Shown one piece after another: positions 54,957-64,000 of a stretch of 64,000 bases of DNA. Source of the stretch: Uranotaenia lowii (lineage: Eukaryota; Arthropoda; Insecta; Diptera; Culicidae). The translations under genes were made by a program, and so were the position numbers. Below the pieces are notes generated by a model. It ran no database searches, had not been told where the DNA came from, and saw only the letters and a program-made list of their open reading frames with translations. The DNA is taken from assembly GCF_029784155.1 (NCBI RefSeq), contig NC_073691.1, positions 66,780,839-66,844,838 on the forward strand, written 5' to 3'. Numbering within the stretch: the first letter of the stretch is position 1; the number at the start of each line of letters is the position of its first letter.

Positions 54957-56032
54957 TGAGCTGTAGCTCTATTACTCAATTGACTTTATCGAGTCGAATT
55001 CGCTGCTAGATTCCCCGGCAGAAAATGCTCATTATGCCTTCATTAATGGTGCTCATACTGCCTCGGGGGGTTTCTCATTATGCCTCTACAGTGACTGGTT
55101 TTCAGCTTTCGGCAAAATTTTTTAAAATGTATTTTTAAACGTTTTTATCTACTTTTTCAAGTTTCATCCAATTAGACAATAGACTATTTGAGTGTCGGAA
55201 CACGAAACAATTATGTAATTCACATATTACAGCTGTTCTCTATGGTTAAATAAGCATTTTCCTTAAGGTGCCCATTATGCCCTCATCTCCCCTACATGGG
55301 AAAATTATGAAAAAATATTTGTTCCAATGTATCAATCGTTCGAGCGTAAAATGAACTTCATAATGCTATATTTTCAAAGTAATGGAAAACTCTCAACTTT
55401 TTTCAGAAAAAGTTTTCTAAAATGTTGATTATGGGTACATTTGATCCCCTAGAGTTGGGTACAATTGATCCCCCTTCCAAATGGCATATTCTTCTTCTGA
55501 ATTGATCGTTATGATTGCTGATTACGAAATTACTAATATTTATCCAAAACTAATATTTATCAAACAACTGTCTGAAGAAAAGAGCAAAAATAATTAATTT
55601 TCTCTTAATTATAAAAAATAGCGCCTTTGAGTATGCAATGTTAATAGCGTTGAGACAAAGTTGTAGAATTTTCTTCTTATGTCTGCTATAAATTGTGAAA
55701 TGAGAACAAGCATGACCAAAATAGTCATTTAACATTCTATCTTGGGGTTTTGTTTGATTTTTATACAAGGATTAGGGCTTCCTGAATAAAAGATCAAGTC
55801 TCCTTCAAAAGGGGATCAAGTCTCCCCTAACTTCAGAAAAATCGCATTTTTTTTACTCCCACGAAAATGCTTCCAGTTCATCAACGGGTTCAAGTATCGT
55901 TCTAATTTTTGGAGCATAGAAACTTGAAGTTACAAGCTGTCAGAAAATGTCAAAGACGGCGAGTTGCTAAATTATTCCTAAAAGATATGGTGAAAATAAG
56001 AAAAGAGGATCAAGCATCCCCACTCTCCCCTA

Positions 56033-56175
56033 CTGTCGACGAGAGTCTTGACTGGGACCAAGTGAAGACGCTGGTTCCGGCCGAATTGTCAACAGTGGAG
56101 TCTTTTACCAGTCTTTTACCACGACCCTATGCACCGGAGGATCGGCGCGGGATCATTAAGTAAGTAAGTTAAGTA
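56033..56175 (+). pseudogene. LINE copy C: extreme C-terminus and tail
   Basis: Encodes VDESLDWDQVKTLVPAELST, SFTSLLPRPYAPEDRRGIIK and a stop, in the frame that precedes the outer MITE, followed by the TAAG-type tail. A short duplication (TCTTTTACCA twice near 56101-56120) shifts the frame. Confidence 0.75.
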
Positions 56176-56189
56176 AGTAAGTAAAAAAA

Positions 56190-56964
56190 AAAGAGCATGT
56201 GATACGAGAAATGGTTACATCTGTACCAACACATGAAAAGGATCTATCTCCATGTATAGCGAATCGAGAATAACGCGTTTAAAAAAGTACAACCTATTTT
56301 AAATCGCTAATTAAAAATCACTTGAATTTTTTGCATTTTATGAAAAAACAAACGATTTTCAGAAGCATCTCCTATATGTTAGAATAGAGGAATATCAATT
56401 TTCATGAAAAAACAACGCGCTATCGTAGATAGAACCTAGCTCACATAATATGTTTTTATGTTGAATAAAGAGTCAAATTGATTATTTTGAGTTTGTTTGC
56501 GGAGTAGAAGCAAAAAATTGTTCCGGAGTAAACGGTGTATATCAATGTGATGGCCGTTCTGGTTTTAGAATTTTTTTATAAATCCTTTGTTCGAATTGAG
56601 TTTTTAATGTAACTGTTCATTTTCTCAAAAGGGGTTTACAAATACTGGCCTATCATAAGGTACTGAAAATGGTGTTTGTTTAATTTCGGAGATAGATCCT
56701 TTTCACGTTTTGTTACAGATATGATTATTTGAAACCTCTCTATTCTCCCATTGGAGATATAGGAAGAGATATGGGAGCCTCGCATAACATATTTTGCACA
56801 ACTAGAGATCTCATCTTAATAAGAAGGATTTGAGAACGAGAAATATTTCTGATACCTATTATTTGAGAAACCACTTTAATACAATTTTGTTGTCAAATCC
56901 GCCTATAACGTAGAGGACTTGAAATATTTACGCTTAAAAAACGGGTTGATTCGGGAGAGCCTTG
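56190..56964. other. Noncoding stretch
   Basis: AT-rich, with no gene. The phrase GGATCTATCTCC (56239) and its inverse GGAGATAGATCC (56687) lie 450 bp apart, with ATCTGTACC/TACAGAT nearby. This may be another diverged inverted-repeat element. Confidence 0.4.
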
Positions 56965-57056
56965 TAAAGGGTGATACGGTCAAAATTTGATCAATACCAA
57001 CTTGACGTATTTCTTTCAATTTTGCATTTAAAAAACCTGAACACCCCTCATTTTGA

Positions 57057-57213
<157 letters not shown>

Positions 57214-57257
57214 GTTGCTCCTATTTTGATTTTGGAATTCACACTTCAGTTGTCAAA

Positions 57258-58245
57258 ATGCCGTCCAAGGAAGAAGAACAGCGTATCAAAATTTTGCTCG
57301 CGCATCGCGAAAATCCGAGCCACTCGCACGCAAAGCTGGCAAAATCGCTAAAAGATGCCAAATCAACCGTTACAAATGTAATTAAAGTGTTTGGGGAACG
57401 TTTGTCGACAGCCAGGAAGTCTGGATCGGCGAAAACCGGAAACCGCTGAGACGACAAAGAGAGTTGCCGGTAGTTTCAAGCGAAACCCTAACCTCTCTCT
57501 CCGAGATGCCGCAAATAAGCTGGGTGTATCGTCTACAACCGTGCATCGAGCCAAAAAAACGAGCCGGACTATCGACTTACAAGAAGTTAGTGACTCCAAA
57601 TCGCGATGATAAACAAAATACGACGACCAAAGCGCGATCCCGGAGGCTGTACACGACGATGCTTAAGAAGTTTGACTGCGTGGTAATGGACGAAGAAACC
57701 TACGTCAAAGCCGACTACAAGCAGCTTCCGGGACAGGAATTTTATACGGCAAAAGGAAGGGGGAAGGTAGCAGATATTTTCAAGCTCATGAAACTGGTTT
57801 AGCAAGCCATCTGTACCTGTGGCTTGAAAAGCAGCATTTTCATAGTTTCCGGGACTGTCAACCAAAAAATTTACGTGAAAGAGTGTTTGAATAAACGTCT
57901 GCTGCCTTTCCTGAAAAAACACGATTGTTCCGTACTGTTTTGGCTGGATTTGGCATCTTGCCATAACGGTTAAAAATGCCATGGAGTGGTACGCCGCCAA
58001 CAACGTGCAGGTGGTTCCCAAGGACAAGAACCCTCCCAACACGCTAGAGCTCCGCCCAATTGAGAAATACGGGACTATTGTCAAGCGGAACCTAAAGAAG
58101 ACTAAAAAAACTGCTAAGGACGAGCTGCTTCAAGGCAAACTGGCTTTCTGTGGCGAAGAAGGTGGACAAGGTGGCTGTACAAAATCTGATGGCAGGGGTT
58201 AAGCGTAAGGCCCGGCAATTCGGATTTGGAAAAGTGGAAGCCTAA
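57258..58245 (+). pseudogene. DD37E mariner transposase, copy 3, broken
   Basis: Starts MPSKEEEQRIKILLAHRENP at 57258 and ends KVEA-stop at 58243-58245. A deletion near 57428 shifts the frame in the linker, and an insertion in the A run near 57555 shifts it again. A deletion at 57796 removes the LSKFAKKYLVW region. The catalytic text VVMDEETY (first Asp kept), LDLASCHNG and ELRPIEKYGTIVKRN remains, with W changed to G after the Glu. Inactive. Confidence 0.85.
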
Positions 58246-58353
58246 CTAAATATTTTTCCTGCATTTTATACTAATTAAACTTGAAAAAGAAATTGAATTT
58301 GATTTTTTAAATAAACGATTTCACCGATTAACACGCCCTTGACCAAATTAAAA

Positions 58354-59488
58354 ACAAGCCGGGTATGAAAAAGTGAGCAAAATTTAACCACGTAAAATCA
58401 AAGCCTTAGTATACATTAATAAGTTTTCCTTGCAAAAATGCATTTTTTTGACACCAGGAAAATTTCGCTTACCTTTTCTTTGCTTCTATATAAATTTTCA
58501 TTCCTGATCTTCTTTTTGCATGTGCCGAAAATAAATTTACAAAATATTATTTTTATTTTTCACTATTATTTTTAATATATTCCAAATAAATGTGATCTGA
58601 CTGTGTACACTTCATTAAGTTTTAAATGAGAATATAGTTTCGTGAAACATTGTATCCTAATTGTACTCATCGATAGGATTTTGTGAAATAAGTTCTCTGA
58701 ACACATATTTCTAAGGATACCAATGAAGTTGCTATCCCAAACCATCGTCCGGGTGTCAGAAAAACTAAACCGAGTGAAACCAAACCGCACTCGACTCATC
58801 GAGTCACAATTGAGTTTTCAATCGAAAACTCCTTTTTGCCAAAGAACGTCATGGGTTCGTGTCGTTAGAAGTTCTGTTTGGCTGAAACGGCCATCAGAAT
58901 ATTGGCGGCGGGATGACTCAGTTGGAACAACATTCGACTGCTTATCTGCCATGCATCGGCTGGACAGGAACCGATTCCAGTAAAGGGTGGCAGTGTGGAA
59001 GGATACCATAGGGGTATTTGTGTGTTTGTGGGTATAAATTGGTTTTGTGGTTTTGGATCATCATTCCCGATGTCGATGGAGAAAGGAATGAGAAGTTCTC
59101 TCTTACCACTTCTGACTTGAACAGACTGCCAGAAAATACCCACTTATGGATTTTCAATCAGATTTTATTGCGGTCGGGGGTTTATTTGCTTTGCTCTTCT
59201 CTCCGGGTGGGTCCGAAAAAGGGCACCCAGGCAAGATGATGATCTGATGTCTGGTGCATTATTATGCCGTTTTGATTCCGAAGCCGAGTCAGCACTAACC
59301 AAATGTAAACAAATGTTTCGATCAACGAGAACATGACTTTGGTTGCAAAAATGTGGCTTAAAATTTCTAATATCAAATCGAAAAGTCATCTATTTAACAT
59401 CAGCATGAGATATTGATGCATCAATCTATCCCATCACTCGGTAACTGGTATACTAATCATTGTGTGACAATAGATGCGAAATATTATT
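58354..59488. other. Noncoding stretch
   Basis: No gene recognised. Frames on both strands at 58720-59390 are under 95 codons and overlap one another. Confidence 0.4.
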
Positions 59489-59490
59489 TA

Positions 59491-60076
59491 TCCCTCATCC
59501 GTCCCTCAAATTTTTACCCGTTACAGTCCCTGAAGTGGCAATTTTACACTCTTGACTTAAACCGCTATATCTCTTTTGTTTCCCAACCGATATTTACAAA
59601 ATTTATAGTTTTGGAAACCTCGTCAAAATCCAGTGCAAAGTTGAATTTAAGTACAATAAAATCTGAGAAATTGCAAATTGACAAAAGGTTAGAAAATAAG
59701 CTACTTTTAAAAATAGTCAAAAATCTGTATTTCGAATTTTGAAAGTCTAAAGATGCGAAACTGTGCCAACTGTGATTTTTTTTCTTAGGCTTTGAATAGC
59801 GAAAAACTGAAGAGTTGTAGGTGAATAACAAAAAACAAAAAAGATATAGTGATTTTGAGCCAGGAGTGTCAAATTGACACTCAAGGTCTGATTAGGGAGT
59901 TTGTTTTCTTTGGCTTTCAGGGTGCGTTTTGTATGGGCTGTATGGACTTATAATGAAAATTAAAGATTTAAAAATTCATTGACGGTGTTCGAAGATTTTT
60001 TTGATGTGGATGCACCCGAATAAAGTTACATGCCGTCAAACTTCCAGTAGTGTCATATTGACACTCGGATTAGGGT
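59491..60076. mobile_element. Possible TA-flanked MITE, word family GTGTCAATTTGACACTC
   Basis: Left TCCCTCATCCGTCCCTC and, read inward from the right, ACCCTAATCCGAGTGTC are loosely inverted, with TA on both sides (59489-59490 and 60077-60078). The palindromic word AGTGTCAAATTGACACTC occurs at about 59864 and as AGTGTCATATTGACACTC at about 60049. A decayed form (GGCAATTTTACACTC) is near 59537. No coding capacity. Confidence 0.5.
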
Positions 60077-60078
60077 TA

Positions 60079-61450
60079 ATGCTTCAAGAAAACTAAGAGT
60101 TTATTTATTTTTTATATAATTTGAAATTTTATATAGATTGAAAGCTCTCTGTTGGATGTCATGAATACCTTCAAAACTCGATTGAAAACCAAGCTGAATT
60201 CACTTATGCAGATTGCCAGTTTATAGTTTGCGATAGCTAAGACATCCCACTTAGGTACCATTGAAATGGAACAGAAAAAAGAGATCTATATAGGTACATA
60301 TTTTCAATTGTAATTCGTTAGTTAACTCTTCATCCATTACTAGCTGCCACTTCATACAGCGTACATCCCTATTTCCCCAGTTCCTTACCTTTTCCTGCAA
60401 ATCTATCCCTGCTTCGTTCTCCCAAACAATTATCACCTACTAAAGCCCCAAAAAGCAAGAGAGCGTTTAGTTTGGCCCGGAATTAAATCACTCATTAATG
60501 AGCGTAAAATTAAATACTCATTATCATGAAACAACAACACTTCTGGTTGTCTCTCCACTTCACACAAAAAGGGGGCTATCACAATCGAGCAAACACTCGT
60601 GGAGCTGTAAATGTGTAAAAGTGTGGAATGGGGTGCGAAGTCGAAATGGCCAGAATTCCCAGCGGTGCTGGCGGTGAAATAAAAACACCAACCTTTTCTC
60701 CGCATTCATTGGTGTTGCGAGATATGTTGAAATAATCCCTCCGTTCCCTCCTACTCATTTCTCACATTTTTCGGGAAACCTCGCCGACAGCTTGGGGTGA
60801 GGACTCGCTATAGGAACTCCCAGGGAGTGTTGTGATATAAAAACTGTTTCGTTATGATTGTTATTACAAACTGTGGAAAACATAAATGCTTCTCCACAGC
60901 TTTCGGGTGAAGCATATTTGTAGGTGTGATGGAGAGTTTGTGGAGCAGTAGTTACAATGTACACTTGAAAAAATAACGTTTTTTATAACACAATTCTATT
61001 AATTTTTTTGAAACTTATCTTCAAGTTTTTACAACATTGGCAACCATTTTGAGCGATCTTGTATCTTGCCATTCTGATTTTTTACTGATCAGGAAAAAAC
61101 CAAAATTATATCCAGTAGAGATCAACTTTGATTTTCTTTCAATTTTAAGCTTTTAATCATATTGAACTTAAATCACAAGGTACAGACGTACAAGCTTACC
61201 TACGAAACTAGTGTAACAATTTTCCAACGATCGTTTAGAATCAATTTTTTTTTAGCTGGGCCACCATTCTCTAATCGTACCAAATCGTACCAAAGAGAAC
61301 TGTCAAAACCAAACTGGCAAAAAAAAAATTTTGGTCAGTTTTGAATAGGTCGTATCAACTGTTTGGCATGTTTAAAAAAAATTGCTGCTAAACTTTCGTA
61401 ACAATTTCGTCTGGTTTCATAATGAAAAAGATATCCTTAAAGTTAATCGC
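60079..61450. other. Noncoding stretch
   Basis: No gene recognised. At about 61320-61350 a segment (GTCAGTTTTGAATAGGTCGT) resembles the terminus of the element at 31834, suggesting a remnant of the same family. Confidence 0.4.
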
Positions 61451-61542
61451 TAAAGGGTGATACTGTCAAAATTTGGTCAATATCAACTTGTCGTATTTCT
61501 TTCAATTTTGCATTTAAAAAATCTGAACACCCCTCATTTTGA

Positions 61543-61900
<358 letters not shown>

Positions 61901-61911
61901 TTGTTGTCAAA

Positions 61912-62492
61912 ATGCCATCCAAGGAAGAAGAGTAGCGTATCAAAATTTTGCTCGTGCATCACGAAAATCCGAGCTACTCGCACACAAAGCTGGCAAAACG
62001 CTAAAAGTTGCCAAATCTACCGTTACAAATGTAATTAAAGTGTTTGGGGAACGTTTGTCGACAGCCAGGAAGTCTGGATCGGGGGGAAATCGAAAACCGG
62101 AAGCCGCTGAGACGACAAAGAGAGTTTCCGGTAGTTTCAAGCAAAACCTTAACCTCTCCCTAATGCCGCAAATAAGCTGGGTGTTTTTTTTTTACAAGAT
62201 GGAAATTTGACTTCAAACCATAACAGCCGGGTGTTTGCTGCCGTGAGTGGGTTCGTCCCACTAAAACCAAGCTGGGTGTATCGTCTACAACCGTGCATCG
62301 AGCTAAAAAACGAGCCGGACTATCAACTTACAAGAAGGTAGTGACTCCAAATCGCGATGATAAACAAAATACGATGGCCAAAGCGCGATCCCGGAGGCTG
62401 TACATGACGATGCTGACGAAGTTTGACTGCGTGGTAATGGACGACGAAACCTACGTCAAAGCCGACTACAAGCAGCTTCCGGGACAGGAGTT
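61912..62492 (+). pseudogene. DD37E mariner transposase, copy 4, N-terminal half
   Basis: Starts at ATG 61912 (MPSKEEE then a stop). The helix-turn-helix region is present with a one-codon deletion frameshift near 61997 and a deletion near 62160. After the 84-bp insertion the text is KLGVSSTTVHRAKKRAGLST, FDCVVMDDETYVKADYKQLP, then truncation. The second Asp and the Glu are absent. Confidence 0.82.
62185..62268 (-). mobile_element. 84-bp A-tailed retro-insertion
   Basis: Flanked by AAGCTGGGTGT on both sides (62174-62184 and 62269-62279). On the minus strand it begins GGTTTTAGTGGGACGAACCC and ends in an A run. This is the signature of target-primed reverse transcription of a short RNA: a SINE or a very truncated LINE. 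Source not identified. Confidence 0.75.
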
Positions 62493-62805
62493 TTTATGTG
62501 TCGTCCGTTCGACACATGTGCATTCACATGACTGTCGAACCATCCATTATTAACTGTATTGAAAAACGTAGTGCCTCCTCTATTGGGTACTACTTCTTCA
62601 ATACAGTTAATTGGTGCGGGACAAAGAATTTAGTATGTGGTCAAGTTCTATTTCAAATGCTCTTCGCTCTTTTCACCACCTTAGAATTTTCTTCTGACCT
62701 TTTATCCGTCTTTCATTTCAACTCTTCAACCCTCACCGATAAAGCCGCAAATTAATTTCATAAAACAAATTCACGGTGATTTCTATTCTTAAATATTAAA
62801 AAAAG
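62493..62805 (+). repeat. CACCGT-family MITE, copy 3, with internal hairpin
   Basis: Matches the elements at 29.44-30.02 kb: CGTTCGACACATGTGC at the left, CTCCTCTATTGGGTACTACT in the middle, and CACCGATAAAGCCGC then AAACAAATTCACGGTGAT at the right. It contains a perfect 14-bp inverted pair TTAACTGTATTGAA / TTCAATACAGTTAA (62550-62563 and 62597-62610) with GTAGT/ACTAC nested inside. It abuts the truncation point of mariner copy 4. Confidence 0.7.
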
Positions 62806-63247
62806 ATTTTCACTCACCGTAAAAAGCCAATAAGTAAAAAATGTTTTAAAAAAGGGACTGAAATTCTGTCCAGTCGAAAGTAACTCTTATGGCATTTATC
62901 TAGCAATAAATTTAATCCGTCTAAAACTGGGGTGCCACAATAGCTAAAACTTTCGGTTATATACCGTTAAAAATTACCAAAAGAAATCGGGAAAACCGAA
63001 ATTTTAATTTTTATGTCAAATGACTTCAAAATGCATTAAATTTTGAAATCTGGTGTTACATTGAAAAAAATGGTGATTTTAGACGGTAAAAAAACGAAGC
63101 TTTAAGCGCTTTAAGGCACAAGTCTGATAGAGCTAAAATTTTGCACAGGTCAGTTTTTTTGGCAAATCTACAAAATGTATATTGTTGGTTTTCAAAATTT
63201 GACATATCCCAATTCGTTGCCACCCTAGAATACATACATACGGTATA
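62806..63247. other. Noncoding stretch
   Basis: AT-rich, no gene or bounded repeat recognised. Confidence 0.4.
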
Positions 63248-63689
63248 CTGCCGCTCATAGCAAGTCCGTCCCATTTGCGTTTTTGTTGAAATGAGAAAAA
63301 CGGCATTGAAAAATCGTTAAAAGTCCAATGGTAGTTCGGCACTTGTATGCGTTTTTAATCAAAATTATCAACTGAATCTATCACTGCAAAGGCTAATGAA
63401 AGATTTTCGCTTTATAAAGATATTTTTTTCGATTTGATTCCGTTGAAAATCATTTGCTGGGCCCTTATGACTGTGGGACCAACATGCGATGATTTATGCC
63501 ATATGGGACCGACTTGCGATCATTTGTTCAATGGGACAAATTTACTTGAGGTTTTTTTCAATGTTCATCCAGAACAAAGTGTTGAAAACAATGTTTTCTC
63601 TTGAAACTACAGATAAAGTTAAACTGATTCCAGCGATAAACTGAGAAAAGATGAAAACGCAAATGGGACGGACTTGCTATGAGCGGCAG
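63248..63689. mobile_element. 442-bp MITE with perfect 36-bp TIRs
   Basis: The first 36 bases (CTGCCGCTCATAGCAAGTCC and on to CGTTTT) are repeated exactly inverted at the right end. The word recurs inside, as TGGGACCAACATGCGATGAT, TGGGACCGACTTGCGATCAT and TGGGACAAATTTACTTGAG (about 63474-63550). TA precedes the left end, but the right end is followed by AA. No coding capacity. Perfect TIRs suggest recent activity. Confidence 0.9.
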
Positions 63690-64000
63690 AAATTGTACAA
63701 TACAACTTAAACAATTTTTACAAGTTCATGAAATTGACGATGTACAAAACATTCAGTAGCATAATAAAGTAAGGATAGGTTAGTTTGCAGAAAATGTTAA
63801 ACAAATCTTATCGAAGACGGAGCTGATTTGGTTAACAAAGTTGATTATAGAATCAAAATGGCATTTAGAAGCCATTTTCGACCTAGACAAAACAGCTTCA
63901 AATTGTCAGTATTGTATATAAAAAAAATTGTGATGAATTTCGTTTTTTGTAATGAATGATTTATTTTTGATTGAAATCTTTCATTTGTAAGACGAAAACA
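63690..64000. other. Noncoding end of window
   Basis: AT-rich, nothing recognised. Confidence 0.4.

Larger units (their letters stand above)
54069..55292. mobile_element. TA-flanked palindromic MITE, word family GGCATAATGAG (inner)
   Basis: Ends GGGGAGATGAGGGCATAACG and, read inward from the right, GGGGAGATGAGGGCATAATG, matching at 24 of 26 positions. TA flanks both sides (54067-54068 and 55293-55294). Next to the ends are GAGGCATAATGAG and, inverted, CTCATTATGCCTC. A second pair of inverted arms of about 180 bp (about 54475-54660 and 54880-55045) includes a tRNA-like head in each. It is inserted inside the outer MITE, whose ends share the GGGGAGA start. Confidence 0.92.
53832..56030. mobile_element. 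TA-flanked MITE, word family ACTTGATCCC (outer)
   Basis: Ends are GGGGAGAATGAGGATACTTG on the left and, read inward from the right, GGGGAGAGTGGGGATGCTTG, matching at 21 of 24 positions. TA flanks both sides (53830-53831, 56031-56032) and the LINE frame is restored when it is removed (AAEIR-TVDESLDWD). The word recurs inside: GGTACATTTGATCCCC, GGTACAATTGATCCCCC (about 55434-55470) and GGGATCAAGTCTCCCC (about 55811). Length is 2.2 kb including the inner element and about 1 kb without it. No transposase seen. Confidence 0.92.
50815..56175 (+). mobile_element. RTE/CFDP2-like LINE, copy C, with nested elements
   Basis: The longest copy of this LINE family. It runs from a GC-rich 5' UTR (about 50822-51255, with repeated GGTCAGG and CGTCTGTTC words) through endonuclease and RT to a 3' tail of GTAAGTAAGTTAAGTAAG then A-run near 56160-56190. 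It is interrupted by a SINE (52581-52729) and a MITE (53832-56030, itself holding another). Several deletions and frameshifts make it inactive. The endonuclease start and the (TAAG)n tail match copies A and B and the fragment at 37908. Confidence 0.85.

Overview
The window looks like transposon-dense nuclear DNA of an insect, most likely a mosquito or close dipteran. It is AT-rich. It carries repeated copies of a Tc1/mariner transposase whose catalytic spacing I count as DD37E, a type known from mosquitoes (ITmD37E). It also holds several clades of non-LTR retrotransposon, tRNA-derived SINEs and many MITE-like elements with terminal inverted repeats (TIRs). I see no confident intact host gene, no rRNA, no genuine tRNA gene and no CRISPR array. 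Species and repeat-clade names are inference.

Layout. 0.8-3.3 kb: non-LTR reverse transcriptase (RT) relic split by a TIR element. 3.77-5.01 kb: DD37E mariner copy 1, inserted into an open reading frame of unknown function that ends at 5628. 7.7-14.6 kb: an RTE/CFDP2-like LINE relic (copy A), broken by a 4.2-kb insertion (which itself holds a MITE) and by a 0.36-kb insertion. 15.5 kb: 7-bp minisatellite. 15.9-18.4 kb: two related TIR elements. 19.6-20.9 kb: mariner copy 2, minus strand, the best preserved. 21.6-22.0 kb: tRNA-like SINE pieces. 22.4-25.0 kb: CR1/Jockey-like LINE relic, perhaps inside a hAT-like element. 25.7-27.3 kb: RTE-like copy B, minus strand. 29.4-30.0 kb: palindromic MITE pair. 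30.2-37.9 kb: a Jockey-type LINE with a nearly intact ORF1, its ORF2 split by a 3.9-kb TIR element that contains a hAT-like foldback element, which in turn contains an LTR-like segment. 37.9-38.1 kb: RTE-like 5' fragment that the Jockey element entered. 40.6-42.6 kb: two other decayed mariner-like transposases. 43.1-43.4 kb: an exon-like stretch with a frameshift. 44.2 kb: a 399-bp SINE with a 21-bp target duplication. 45.2-45.8 kb: a second heptamer minisatellite. 46.7-48.9 kb: two TIR elements. 50.8-56.2 kb: RTE-like copy C, the longest, holding a SINE and two nested MITEs. 57.0-58.4 and 61.5-62.5 kb: mariner copies 3 and 4, each with a long GT microsatellite. 59.5, 62.5 and 63.2 kb: further TIR elements.

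How the parts relate. The window is a stratified nest. Target-site duplications (TSDs) give an order: RTE-like LINEs are old hosts; Jockey, SINEs and MITEs entered them; some MITEs then received other MITEs. The most striking pattern is a set of distinct MITE families with no detectable coding capacity. Most are flanked by TA, and each repeats its own short word at the ends and again inside. The nearly gene-free mixture of element fragments in both orientations would fit a heterochromatic region or a piRNA-producing locus, which small-RNA data could test.
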